Under the pieces are notes generated by a model, which saw only the letters and a program-made list of their open reading frames with translations, searched no databases and was not told where the DNA came from. The translations under genes were made by a program, and so were the position numbers. Source: Palsa-870 sp035937155 (GTDB lineage: Bacteria; Chloroflexota; Dormibacteria; Dormibacterales; Dormibacteraceae). Taken from it: DNA of 64,000 bases. Positions 16,095 to 23,846 of the stretch are shown piece after piece; the first letter of the stretch is position 1, and every line of letters begins with the position of its first letter. The stretch spans positions 8,257 through 72,256 of the forward strand of contig DASYVJ010000055.1 in assembly GCA_035937155.1 (NCBI GenBank). The letters are read 5' to 3'.

Positions 16095-16109
16095 AACCTC
16101 GAAGGCCTG

Positions 16110-16313
16110 CTAGGCCAGCTTGATTCGGTTTGCGCGGGGGCCTTTCTGGCTCGGCTCGATCTCGAAGGTGACGCGCTCACCGCCGGCCAGCGAGTCGAAG
16201 TTCACCGCCGAATCCAACCCGGTGCGGTGGAAGAAATACTCCCGCCCGTCCTCGGCGGCGATGAATCCGAATCCGCGGTCGGAGACCAACTTCTTGATGG
16301 TGCCTGTCGGCAT
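16110..16313 (-). CDS. Cold-shock protein, CspA family
   Basis: A 67-residue single cold-shock domain that binds single-stranded RNA/DNA and melts RNA secondary structure. RNP1 is RGFGFIAAEDG (about residues 13-23) and RNP2 is EYFFHRTGLD (about 25-34). The ATG at 16313 (MPTGTIKKLVSDR) has GGGAG just upstream and gives the standard Csp length; a longer reading to 16388 lacks conservation. About 100 bases of untranslated leader separate it from the preceding gene, typical for csp genes. A strong terminator follows. Confidence 0.93.
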   Translation of the reverse strand: MPTGTIKKLVSDRGFGFIAAEDGREYFFHRTGLDSAVNFDSLAGGERVTFEIEPSQKGPRANRIKLA

Positions 16314-16445
16314 CTCTCCCAACTCCCTCCAATAAACCCGATGTCGCGAACGCCCGGGGCCCTTCGATTCAACGACCGCGGCGCACATCGCCCGCCATCT
16401 TGGCGACCTTTCTACCTTACCACCGGAATCGGCGCGCTTAGAACG

Positions 16446-17273
16446 TTACAGAGCGAGCAGCGCGACACCCACGAGAGTGGCCAGCGCGCCCGCAAGCTTC
16501 ATCGCAACCGATTGGCGTTCCCGCAGCCTCCAAACACCCCAAACAGCGACTCCGACGACCGCGGTTTCACGCACCGGCGCGACGACCGACAGTGGAGCGA
16601 GGCTGAGGGCCCACAGCACCAGCAGATAGCCCCCCCACATGAAGGTCCCGATCAGAATCGCCTTGCCACGGCCAAGCGGCGGTATGGCGCTGGGATGCTC
16701 ACTCAGCCCCCTGTGCCCGGCGGTCAGCAGGGCCGCGACCCAGATCGAGACCGGGACAGCAATCGCAAGCAGCACGACGAGCAGCCATCCATACAGCCAG
16801 GGCGTCGAAAGGCGCACTCCGACGCGGTCGACCGCGGTATAGGCGGCGATGGCGACGCCGGTGAGGAGGGCCGGCAGCGTGGCGCGTCCACCGGACTGCG
16901 AGACCGCAACCGCGAGGATGCCGAGCAGCAGGAGACCGACACCCACGAGCTGCAGCGCGGTCAACCTTTCGTGGAGCAAACCCAATCCGGCCACGACAGC
17001 GAGCAACGGGGCCGAACCGCGCGCGATCGGGTAGACGACGGACAGCTCACCGCGCCGGTAGGCGGCCGCAAGCAGCCACAGGTAGGTCAGCTCCAACGAG
17101 GCGGAGAGCGCGCACCATCCCGCCGCCGCCGGTGAGATGGCGGGACGCCCGGTCAACAGCCAGACCACCGCGGTCGGCGGGGTGATGATCAGACCCGCGG
17201 CAATGGTCGCCCGCTGAAACGTCGCCATCGGATCGCCGCTGACCTTGACCAGGACGTTCCAGGTGCCGTGCAC
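16446..17273 (-). CDS. EamA/DMT-family transporter
   Basis: Drug/metabolite-transporter-superfamily permease with two EamA repeats and about ten transmembrane helices; GELSVVYPIARGSAPLLAVVAG closes the first repeat, and PLSVVAPVRETAVVGVAVWGVWRLRERQ the equivalent of the second. Substrate unknown. The GTG at 17273 falls inside the first helix: in-frame codons upstream read LIAAAIALALAAAAVHGTWN, the expected first membrane segment, so the true start probably lies 40-60 bases upstream, overlapping the 3' end of the lipase-like gene, at a codon I cannot settle. Confidence 0.82.
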   Translation of the reverse strand: MHGTWNVLVKVSGDPMATFQRATIAAGLIITPPTAVVWLLTGRPAISPAAAGWCALSASLELTYLWLLAAAYRRGELSVVYPIARGSAPLLAVVAGLGLLHERLTALQLVGVGLLLLGILAVAVSQSGGRATLPALLTGVAIAAYTAVDRVGVRLSTPWLYGWLLVVLLAIAVPVSIWVAALLTAGHRGLSEHPSAIPPLGRGKAILIGTFMWGGYLLVLWALSLAPLSVVAPVRETAVVGVAVWGVWRLRERQSVAMKLAGALATLVGVALLAL

Positions 17274-17311
17274 CGCAGCGGCCGCAAGCGCCAGTGCGAT
17301 CGCGGCGGCGA

Positions 17312-18013
17312 TCAGGCCGGCAACCCAGCAGCTCGGCGTGGCCTGTGGAGCAGGCGTCCGAGCAAGCGGTACACCTCGGGGTTGATCACCAGGCCGTTGT
17401 GGCTGCCCCAGACGGGCATCGAGGGTATGTCAGGCCGAATGCAAGAGCGGAAGTTCACGACGTCGTCTGAGCGCGTGTAGATAGATGTCGTGGGCACCGC
17501 CGGCGGGAGCCCCAGGTCGTGAGAGAAACGTCCCTCGACATTGAGCCTGCGGCCGAAAGCGATCTCGTTGGCCACCTTGACCACCCCCAGAGCATGGTGG
17601 GTCATGAGCGCGAGGTCGGTCCAGTCCGCGAGCGGTGCGCCCAGCGCGATGACCTGCTCGACGCTCTGCGGCCTTCGCTGCGAGAGCACCTTCGCCAGCA
17701 GGCCGCCTCGGCTGTGGCCGACCAGGCTGACTCGCGCACCCTCCTCGCGCTCGATCTGGACGAGCCGATGGCGAAGGCCGGCCAGCATTCGCTCCGAGTG
17801 CTGGACGTTGAAGAGGATGCCGGACAGGTACGCCTTGTAGCCGAGGCGATCCAGCCAGCTCTGCATCACTCGGAGCTGCCAGTCGCCCGAGAGGAAGCCC
17901 GGAATCAGCAGCACAGGCCGTCCATCTCCGCGGGGCACTCCGCGCCCACGAAAGACTGGGTCGCGCAACAGAGCCGACCACTCGCGGAGCGCGAGCGGAT
18001 CCCATAGCTTCAC
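17312..18013 (-). CDS. Lipase-like alpha/beta hydrolase (paralogue of the 20820 gene)
   Basis: Alpha/beta hydrolase of the triacylglycerol lipase/PGAP1-like type. PVLLIPGFLSGDW is the oxyanion segment (about residues 32-44), VSLVGHSRGGLLAKVL the nucleophile elbow with Ser near residue 98, SIYTRSDDVVNF holds the probable catalytic Asp and VWGSHNGLVINPEVY the His. No signal peptide. It shares long blocks with the protein at 20820-21506 (RDPVFRG, GHSRGG, LAKVLS, VPTTSIY), showing a local duplication. GTG start; a TACCAT hexamer eight bases upstream suggests a leaderless transcript. Confidence 0.84.
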   Translation of the reverse strand: MKLWDPLALREWSALLRDPVFRGRGVPRGDGRPVLLIPGFLSGDWQLRVMQSWLDRLGYKAYLSGILFNVQHSERMLAGLRHRLVQIEREEGARVSLVGHSRGGLLAKVLSQRRPQSVEQVIALGAPLADWTDLALMTHHALGVVKVANEIAFGRRLNVEGRFSHDLGLPPAVPTTSIYTRSDDVVNFRSCIRPDIPSMPVWGSHNGLVINPEVYRLLGRLLHRPRRAAGLPA

Positions 18014-18021
18014 GGCATGCG

Positions 18022-18027
18022 ATGGTA
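18022..18027 (-). promoter_or_regulatory. Candidate -10 element upstream of lipase-like gene
   Basis: Minus-strand TACCAT lies eight bases before the GTG at 18013 with no SD sequence, the TANNNT arrangement seen at several other genes in the window. Inferred. Confidence 0.3.
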
Positions 18028-18047
18028 GGTCGTGGGCGCCGAACGGG

Positions 18048-19067
18048 TCAGCCTGCGTACACGCCCCCGTCGGCTCCGACCTGCAGGCGAATCGCCGTCA
18101 ACGGGGTTGGCGCCGGGCCTCCGACCACCGCAGCCCCGTGCGCCGGGTCGAACTCGGCGCCGTGGCATGGGCACCCCAACAGGTGCTGGTTCGGCTCATA
18201 TGTGACGGTGCAGCCGGCGTGCGTGCAGACCGCGTCGAACGCGACGACGCTGCCTCCCGGAAGTGAGACGGCGACCGCAGGATCGCCGGTGCCCGGGTCC
18301 TGGAACGTGAGAGACCCCTGGGCCTGAAGGTCGGCGAGGGTGCCGATCCTGGTCCCGCTCGGCGTAGCGGCGGCGCTGGGGCTGGCGGATGGCGTGGCGG
18401 TTGCACCAGCAGACGGGGTCGGGCTGCTGGACGCCGAAGCTTGAAAGGTTCGCGTACGCGGCAGTAGCCCAAGCACCCACACGAGCCCGACCCCGGCGGC
18501 GCCAAGCTGAATCAACAGGCGGCGCCGGCTGAGGTCGGTGGTCGCGGGCCGGCCGCGGGTGTCTGTCTGAACCGGTCCGAAGATAAGTGGCCTGACAGTG
18601 AGCAGACCCTGGTCGCCCACCAGGACAAGCGTTATCCAGGCGACCGTGTAGATGCCGTCCGAGCCCAGGAAATACGGCTGTACATTCCAGCTTGCCGTCA
18701 GGAACAAGACGAAATTGAGCAGGGCGCCCGCTGCCGCGGCCCATCGGGTCGCCACGCCCACCACCACCAGGGCTCCAATCACCAGCTCGGCCGCGATGAC
18801 GCCGATCCCCGCCAGCTGCGGCACCGGCAGAGCGAAGATCTGGATGAGGAAGCCGATCGGGGAGTGGGCCGCAAAGCCCTGCAGCTGTGAGCCGATGTAG
18901 GTCGTCGCCCCTGGCTGTAGAAACCCGGGATCGGAGATCTTCTGCAGCCCGGCGTACACGAAGGTCACGCCGAGAAAGAGCCGAAGTGGCAAAGTCCCGT
19001 AGGCCAGCCAACGATCAGGCGGCTGGTTTGGGCGCTGCGGCTGCGGTCGTGCCGTTTTCCTGGCCAA
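18048..19067 (-). CDS. DoxX/DoxD-like membrane domain fused to a Rieske [2Fe-2S] domain
   Basis: A 339-residue fusion. Residues about 22-165 form a four-helix DoxX-type membrane domain (LRLFLGVTFVYAGLQKISDPGF, ELVIGALVVVGVATRW, VAWITLVLVGDQGLL). A basic segment LSRRRLLIQLGAAGVGLVWVLG (about 180-200) adds a further helix, then an Ala/Ser/Pro/Thr linker (about 210-245) leads to a Rieske domain with CTHAGC and CPCHGAEF cluster ligands near residues 281 and 297. DoxD relatives are thiosulfate:quinone oxidoreductase parts; the Rieske domain suggests an extracytoplasmic electron-transfer role. TTG start. Divergent from the TetR gene. Confidence 0.85.
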   Translation of the reverse strand: MARKTARPQPQRPNQPPDRWLAYGTLPLRLFLGVTFVYAGLQKISDPGFLQPGATTYIGSQLQGFAAHSPIGFLIQIFALPVPQLAGIGVIAAELVIGALVVVGVATRWAAAAGALLNFVLFLTASWNVQPYFLGSDGIYTVAWITLVLVGDQGLLTVRPLIFGPVQTDTRGRPATTDLSRRRLLIQLGAAGVGLVWVLGLLPRTRTFQASASSSPTPSAGATATPSASPSAAATPSGTRIGTLADLQAQGSLTFQDPGTGDPAVAVSLPGGSVVAFDAVCTHAGCTVTYEPNQHLLGCPCHGAEFDPAHGAAVVGGPAPTPLTAIRLQVGADGGVYAG

Positions 19068-19138
19068 GACGAGGGGACATTAACTGGAATCCGCTCTGCG
19101 ATTGCTGTGAGGATGCTGGGACTTGGCTGAGACATTGG

Positions 19139-19161
19139 CCAATTGACCGCTAATTAATTGG
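19139..19161. promoter_or_regulatory. Candidate operator palindrome in doxX/tetR gap
   Basis: CCAATT at 19139-19144 and AATTGG at 19156-19161 form a six-base inverted repeat with an 11-base spacer in the divergent gap between the DoxX-Rieske gene and the TetR gene. The position fits an autoregulatory TetR operator controlling both sides. Inference. Confidence 0.4.
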
Positions 19162-19174
19162 ACAGACTGTTTGT

Positions 19175-19180
19175 TAAGCT
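19175..19180 (+). promoter_or_regulatory. Candidate -10 element of leaderless tetR transcript
   Basis: TAAGCT ends exactly seven bases before the ATG at 19188, and no SD sequence is present. This spacing supports 19188 rather than the in-frame TTG at 19158 as the start. Confidence 0.4.
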
Positions 19181-19187
19181 GATTCGC

Positions 19188-19769
19188 ATGGCCACACGCG
19201 GGTACCGTCTGGGCCGGCGTCAGGCCGCCGTCGACCGCACCAGGGCCGCCATCCTCTCCGCGGCCCGCCAGCTGGTGGCCGAGGTAGGCCCTGAAGCCGG
19301 CGTTGGCAAGGTGGCCGAGCGCGCCGGCGTCTCGCGGATCACCGTCTACAACCAGTTCGGCTCCAAAGCCGGGCTGCTGGAAGCGTTGACAGTCGAAGCG
19401 GGCCTGCCCGCGGGCGCCGCACCCGCGCCGGCTAGCGGAACAGACTCTGTCGACGACCTGAAGCGGCGGATCGCTGAGGCGTGTACCGCGTGGGCGGCGG
19501 ATCCTCGCCTTTACCGGCAGCTCCAGGGCCGTTCCGGGTCGCAAGACGAGGCCACCGACCGCGACCGCGACCTGGCCGAAAGGCTGGCCGCCGACGACCG
19601 GCTGCGACCGGGATGCTCGATCAAGGAAGCCGAGGACGTGATCGGGATCCTCACCTCGTTCCCGGTTTTCGACCGGCTGCACAAAAGCGGTCGGCGGTCG
19701 CCCGCCGCCGTTGCGGAGATCCTGGTCCGCATGGCGTCGGCCTTCATGGGAGAGCGCAGCCCGGTCTAG
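19188..19769 (+). CDS. TetR/AcrR-family transcriptional regulator
   Basis: 193 residues. The N-terminal helix-turn-helix is at about residues 14-60: RAAILSAARQLVAEVGPEAGVGKVAERAGVSRITVYNQFGSKAGLLEAL, the standard TetR pattern with recognition helix SRITVYNQFG. The C-terminal ligand-binding half is variable; it contains an acidic/basic helix DEATDRDRDLAERLAADDRL. It probably represses itself, the divergent DoxX-Rieske gene and/or the following hydrolases; ligand unknown. The next gene starts 10 bases after the stop. Confidence 0.9.
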   Translation: MATRGYRLGRRQAAVDRTRAAILSAARQLVAEVGPEAGVGKVAERAGVSRITVYNQFGSKAGLLEALTVEAGLPAGAAPAPASGTDSVDDLKRRIAEACTAWAADPRLYRQLQGRSGSQDEATDRDRDLAERLAADDRLRPGCSIKEAEDVIGILTSFPVFDRLHKSGRRSPAAVAEILVRMASAFMGERSPV

Positions 19770-19779
19770 CATTGACGCA

Positions 19780-20679
19780 GTGCGCCATAAGACCGCCGAC
19801 CTGGACGGACCGGTCCACTACCTCGACTTCGGCGGGACGGGCAAACCGCTGCTCATGGTCCACGGGCTCGGCGGCAGCGCACTGAACTGGATGGCGGTGG
19901 GTCCAGAGATCGCCACGAGCTATCACGCTTTCGCGATCGACCTGGCAGGGTTTGGACAGACCCCGCTTTTCCGCCGATCGGCAGCAGTCGGGGCGAACGC
20001 CGAGCTCGTGCACTCGTTCATCGAGAAAGTGATCGGCGAGCCGGTCGTGATAATGGGCAACTCGATGGGAGGCCACATCTCCATCCTCGAGGCAGCCCTA
20101 CACCCGTCGCGGGTGGACGCGATGATCCTGGTCGATCCGGCCATCCCGGGAGTCCACGTACGCCGCCCCGAGCCCGCTCTTCTCGGCACGATGGCGGCGC
20201 TTTCGATCCCCGGGCTGGCCGAGATCCTGCTCGACCGGCGAGCCCGTTTGCTCGGCCCGGAGGGACTGGTCAAGCAAACCCTGGCCATCGTTTGCGCCGA
20301 TCCCTCCCGCGTCGCGCCAGAGGTCGTCGAGGCCCACAACCGCCTGACAAGCGAACGCGACAAGCTCGGCCGCCAAAACGGCCGTGCGTTCCTGCAGGCA
20401 AGCCGATCGATCGGCCTGCGCATGGCAGATCCCCGGTTCTGGTCCCGGGTAGCGAAAGTTCAAAACCCCACCCTGGTGATCCACGGGAGCCTCGATCGAC
20501 TGATTCCCCTCGCGTCGGCTAAAGAGCTTGCTCGCCGCCGGCCCGACTGGACGCTAGAGATCCTCGAGGGCGTCGGGCACGTGCCGATGATGGAAACTCC
20601 AGACGAGTTCATGAGTGCCCTAAACGCGTGGAGCCCGTATAGAATCGCCGGCGAGCACGAGCAGTCCGCCGCGAGTTAA
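19780..20679 (+). CDS. Alpha/beta fold hydrolase
   Basis: 299-residue alpha/beta hydrolase. LLMVHGLGGSALNW is the oxyanion loop (about residues 24-37), VVIMGNSMGGHISILEA the nucleophile elbow with Ser near residue 94 (GNSMGG), LVIHGSLDRLIPLASAKEL the Asp strand and EGVGHVPMMETPDEF the catalytic His. A cap domain lies at about 125-220. No signal peptide. The GTG at 19780 follows the TetR stop by 10 bases, suggesting co-transcription with the regulator; the substrate (an ester, epoxide or C-C bond) cannot be read. Confidence 0.86.
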   Translation: MRHKTADLDGPVHYLDFGGTGKPLLMVHGLGGSALNWMAVGPEIATSYHAFAIDLAGFGQTPLFRRSAAVGANAELVHSFIEKVIGEPVVIMGNSMGGHISILEAALHPSRVDAMILVDPAIPGVHVRRPEPALLGTMAALSIPGLAEILLDRRARLLGPEGLVKQTLAIVCADPSRVAPEVVEAHNRLTSERDKLGRQNGRAFLQASRSIGLRMADPRFWSRVAKVQNPTLVIHGSLDRLIPLASAKELARRRPDWTLEILEGVGHVPMMETPDEFMSALNAWSPYRIAGEHEQSAAS

Positions 20680-20819
20680 ATAACGGGAGAAGCGCTCAAG
20701 CAATCACTGTGGCAACCGTCCCAGAACTGAATCGCGGAAGGCGGCGCAATCGTCTCGGTATTGCAGCGTCGATCCTCCCGGACCTTCACCACCTGGGTCG
20801 ATGGGACCCGATCCCCCCG

Positions 20820-21506
20820 ATGTGGCTCGAGGGACGCATCTACCTTGAATACCTCCGCCTCATCCGCGACCCTGTGTTCCGCGGAGCGGACATTCCGCCG
20901 GGCTTGGGGAAACCCGTGCTGCTCATCCCGGGCTTCCTCGCGGGCGACTGGACGCTCCACACCCCCTTCCAGTGGCTCCGGCGCATCGGCTACCGGCCGC
21001 GGGTGGCAGGCGTCACGTTCAACGTCATGTACTCGGAGGTCATGCTCCGACCGCTGATCGACACGCTTCAAGAGCTGCGCCGCAAGACCGGGGCGAAGGT
21101 ATCGGTCGTCGGACACAGCCGCGGCGGCGTGCTCGCCAAGGTGCTGTCGCACCGCAAGCCGGACCTCGTCGAGCAGGTGATCACACTTGGGTCTCCGCTG
21201 CAGGATCCGTTCGACATACATCCGCTGACGATGGCCGGCGTGCAGGCGGCGCATATCTACAACGCGTTTCGATACGGGCATCCCGCATCCGTTGAGGCGC
21301 GCTTCCTGCGCGACCTGGCGGCCGAGCCGCGTGTACCGACGACTTCGATCTATTCACGCTCCGACGGCGTCGTCAACTGGAAGGCATGCCTGCGACACGA
21401 CGTGAACGCCATCGAGGTCCCGGGCAGCCACATCGGGCTCGCCCTCAATCCGGACGTGTACCGCATCCTGGCCTACCTGCTCCCCGCCCCCTGGTCGCCG
21501 GCGTAG
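20820..21506 (+). CDS. Lipase-like alpha/beta hydrolase (paralogue of the 17312 gene)
   Basis: 228-residue alpha/beta hydrolase: PVLLIPGFLAGDW oxyanion segment, VSVVGHSRGGVLAKVLSH nucleophile elbow, VPTTSIYSRSDGVVNW with the Asp and PGSHIGLALNPDVYRIL with the His. Closely parallel along its full length to the protein at 17312-18013. The ATG at 20820 gives the same N-terminal length before RDPVFRG as the paralogue; an open frame with a GTG at 20709 would add 37 arginine-rich residues. Both copies flank the DoxX/TetR/hydrolase block, one on each strand. Confidence 0.83.
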   Translation: MWLEGRIYLEYLRLIRDPVFRGADIPPGLGKPVLLIPGFLAGDWTLHTPFQWLRRIGYRPRVAGVTFNVMYSEVMLRPLIDTLQELRRKTGAKVSVVGHSRGGVLAKVLSHRKPDLVEQVITLGSPLQDPFDIHPLTMAGVQAAHIYNAFRYGHPASVEARFLRDLAAEPRVPTTSIYSRSDGVVNWKACLRHDVNAIEVPGSHIGLALNPDVYRILAYLLPAPWSPA

Positions 21507-21525
21507 CCGCGGTAACATCCGTCTC

Positions 21526-21620
21526 TAGCGGGAGCTCGCCGGCCACCGGCTGAACGGGCTGAGAGGGCGCCATCGCGCCGACCGCATGAACCTGAACTGG
21601 GTAATGCCAGCGGAGGGAGA
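21526..21620 (+). ncRNA. TPP riboswitch (THI element)
   Basis: The leader of the following permease contains the conserved TPP aptamer: the CTGAGA block at 21559-21564 in the pyrimidine-sensing arm, and ACCTGAACTGGGTAATGCC followed by AGCGGAGGGA at 21590-21618 in the pyrophosphate-sensing arm, with GCCGGC/GCCGGC-type helices between. The element ends six bases before the ATG at 21624, and its terminal GGAGGGA coincides with the ribosome binding site, so thiamine pyrophosphate binding probably blocks translation initiation. Confidence 0.95.
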
Positions 21621-21623
21621 TAG

Positions 21624-23000
21624 ATGAGCGACATCGCCGCTCAAGCGGTCGATTCGGATTCTTTCGGCAGGGTCGAGAGCCATGGCATCGACTCGATTCC
21701 CACGGCCGACAGACACGGCGCGCCACGCGAGCTCGCATTCCTCTGGGGTGGCGCGTTCGTCAACTACGCAAGCCTCTTCACCGCAAGCCTGCTGACGACC
21801 TACTACGGGCTCGGGGTGTGGGACGGGCTGGTGGCGACGGCGCTTGGAACAGTGGCCGCCGCCGTGATTCTCGGGTTGCTCAGCAACACCGGCCCGCGAT
21901 CCGGCGAACCGCAGATCGTCTATACGCGCCGGATCTTCGGCCTGCGTGGCTCATACCTCGGCGCCGTCCTCACGCTCTTTCTGGCGATCGGCTGGTTCGC
22001 TGTCGACTGCGTGATTGCCGCGCAGGCGGGGTCTCAGCTGTTAGGTGGTGGCAATCGTTGGGTCACCTTCGGCCTCGTCCTTCTGATCGCCGCGATCAGC
22101 GTCGCCGTCGCGATCTTCGGTCACCAGACGATCAAGGTCCTCGAGACCTACGGCGCGGTTGCGTTCGCCGTACTTTCACTGGCGCTGTTCCTCGTCCTGG
22201 CCCCGCAATTCCACTGGAACCAGCGCCCGACCGCCTCGGGCGCTGACTACCCGGGCGCCTTCGTGCTCGGGTTCATGACCTGCTTCGCGCTGGTCGCGTC
22301 CTGGTATCCGTTCGCCAGCGACTACTCTCGATACCTGCCCAGGTCGAGCCGCACCGGCTCGGTAACGCTGTGGCCCATGGTTGGCGTCGCCCTGCCGATG
22401 CTCGGGCTGGGCCTGTTCGGCCTCCTGCTGCCGACGATCGACACCAAGCTCGCTGCCGACCAGGGCGTGCTCGCCGTCATCAGCCGCCACGCTCCAGCGT
22501 GGGTGACGGTTCCGTTCTTCATCTTCGTAGTCCTCGGGGAGATCTGGGCCAACTATCTCGACGTGTACACGGCCGGGCTCGTCTCGCTCGCGATGGGGAT
22601 CAAGCTTCCGCGCTGGCAGACTGCGTTGGGCTGCGGCATCCTCGGCACCGTGCTCGCGGCCTACGCGGTGCTGGTCAGCGACTTCCACCTGGCATATGAA
22701 GACTTTCTGATCCTCACCTACCTCTGGGCACCCGCGTGGGCCGCTGTCGTGCTGCTGAGCTTCTTCTTCTTCGAGACGCGGCCGCGACCACGCCTCGCCC
22801 TGGTCGCGTGGTTGTGCGGATCGGCCACGAGCCTTGTGTTCGTGAACTACGCCAACCTCTTCAGCAACATTGCCGCGACACCCATGTTCTTCAATGCCGG
22901 CCTCATAGACGCCCTGCACGGAGCGGACCTCAGCGGGCTCGTCAGCATCTTTGTCGCCGCGGCTGTTTACTGGACCGGGCGACGAGTGTGGTCCAGTTGA
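21624..23000 (+). CDS. NCS1-family permease, probable hydroxymethylpyrimidine transporter (CytX-like)
   Basis: 458-residue nucleobase:cation symporter-1 permease with about 12 transmembrane helices. The N-terminal region has the family signature LAFLWGGAFVNYASLFTASL, and the TM3 region contains GPRSGEPQIVYTRRIFGLRGSYLG; VASWYPFASDYSRYLPRSSR is the conserved loop after TM6. The TPP riboswitch and the overlapping thiD indicate uptake of the thiamine precursor HMP rather than cytosine. Its stop overlaps the thiD start by 13 bases. Regulation: translational shut-off by thiamine pyrophosphate (inferred from the leader). Confidence 0.9.
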   Translation: MSDIAAQAVDSDSFGRVESHGIDSIPTADRHGAPRELAFLWGGAFVNYASLFTASLLTTYYGLGVWDGLVATALGTVAAAVILGLLSNTGPRSGEPQIVYTRRIFGLRGSYLGAVLTLFLAIGWFAVDCVIAAQAGSQLLGGGNRWVTFGLVLLIAAISVAVAIFGHQTIKVLETYGAVAFAVLSLALFLVLAPQFHWNQRPTASGADYPGAFVLGFMTCFALVASWYPFASDYSRYLPRSSRTGSVTLWPMVGVALPMLGLGLFGLLLPTIDTKLAADQGVLAVISRHAPAWVTVPFFIFVVLGEIWANYLDVYTAGLVSLAMGIKLPRWQTALGCGILGTVLAAYAVLVSDFHLAYEDFLILTYLWAPAWAAVVLLSFFFFETRPRPRLALVAWLCGSATSLVFVNYANLFSNIAATPMFFNAGLIDALHGADLSGLVSIFVAAAVYWTGRRVWSS

Positions 23001-23806
23001 AGCTGCCGGTCGCCCTGACCATTGCGGGTTCCGATTCGGGCGGAGGCGCCGGAATCCAGGCGGACCTGAAGACTTTCGCCGTGCTGGGGGTGCATGGCAC
23101 GTCCGCCATCACGGCGATCACCGCCCAGAACACGCTGGGCGTTACCGAGATCATGGAGCTTCCGGCGCATCTCGTCGGAGCTCAGATCGATGCGGTCATG
23201 GCCGACATCGGAGCCCAGGCCGCGAAGACCGGAATGCTCTCGAGCGCTGAGATCATCGAGATGGTGGCGGCCGCTATCGCCCACTACGACCTGAGAAACC
23301 TGGTTGTCGACCCGGTCATGGTCGCCAAAGGCGGCGCCAGGCTGCTGCGCGACGACGCCGTTGATGTGCTTCGCACGCGGCTGCTGCCACTGGCCGCGGT
23401 CGTGACTCCGAACCTTCCTGAGGCTGAGGTCTTGCTCGGCCGGTCGATTCGAACGCTTGACGATCGTCGCCAGGCGGCCCGTGACCTCGTCGCGCTCGGG
23501 GCACGCGCAGCGGTGGTCAAAGGCGGCCACGCCGTCGGGCAGCTTTCCATCGACCACTATTTCGATGGCACCGAGCTCGTCGAGCTTCAGTCACCGCGGA
23601 TTGCAACCGCGAACACACATGGCAGCGGCTGCGTCTTTTCTGCGGCAATTGCGGCTGAGCTGGCGAAGGGAAGCGACCCCCTCGCGGCGGTCCACCAAGC
23701 GAAGGGGTTCATCACCGCGGCGATCGAGCAGTCGCTTGAAGTGGGCCGCGGCCACGGTCCCGTCAACCCGATGTTCAAGCTGCTCTCCGAGCCCCCAATT
23801 TCTTAG
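22988..23806 (+). CDS. thiD: Hydroxymethylpyrimidine/phosphomethylpyrimidine kinase
   Basis: Phosphorylates HMP and HMP-P to HMP-PP in thiamine synthesis. Ribokinase-like fold: ALTIAGSDSGGGAGIQADLK at residues 8-27 is the HMP-binding N-terminus, VVDPVMVAKGGARLL and TPNLPEAEVLLG are central, VVKGGH the phosphate strand, and ATANTHGSGCVFSAAIAA the anion hole with catalytic Asp replaced in part by NTHGSGC, as usual for ThiD. 272 residues from GTG 22988; a TTG at 22997 is an alternative. Translationally coupled to the permease and under the same riboswitch. Confidence 0.94.
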   Translation: MVQLKLPVALTIAGSDSGGGAGIQADLKTFAVLGVHGTSAITAITAQNTLGVTEIMELPAHLVGAQIDAVMADIGAQAAKTGMLSSAEIIEMVAAAIAHYDLRNLVVDPVMVAKGGARLLRDDAVDVLRTRLLPLAAVVTPNLPEAEVLLGRSIRTLDDRRQAARDLVALGARAAVVKGGHAVGQLSIDHYFDGTELVELQSPRIATANTHGSGCVFSAAIAAELAKGSDPLAAVHQAKGFITAAIEQSLEVGRGHGPVNPMFKLLSEPPIS

Positions 23807-23846
23807 AAGAAGCTGGGGCCCCTGGAGGCAGGTAAGCTGTGGCGTC

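Noticed and set aside
15537..17135. A 532-residue open frame on the plus strand
   Set aside because: Antisense to the AlkA-like, csp and EamA genes, crosses their terminator, and its translation has no family motifs; a shadow of GC-rich codon bias.
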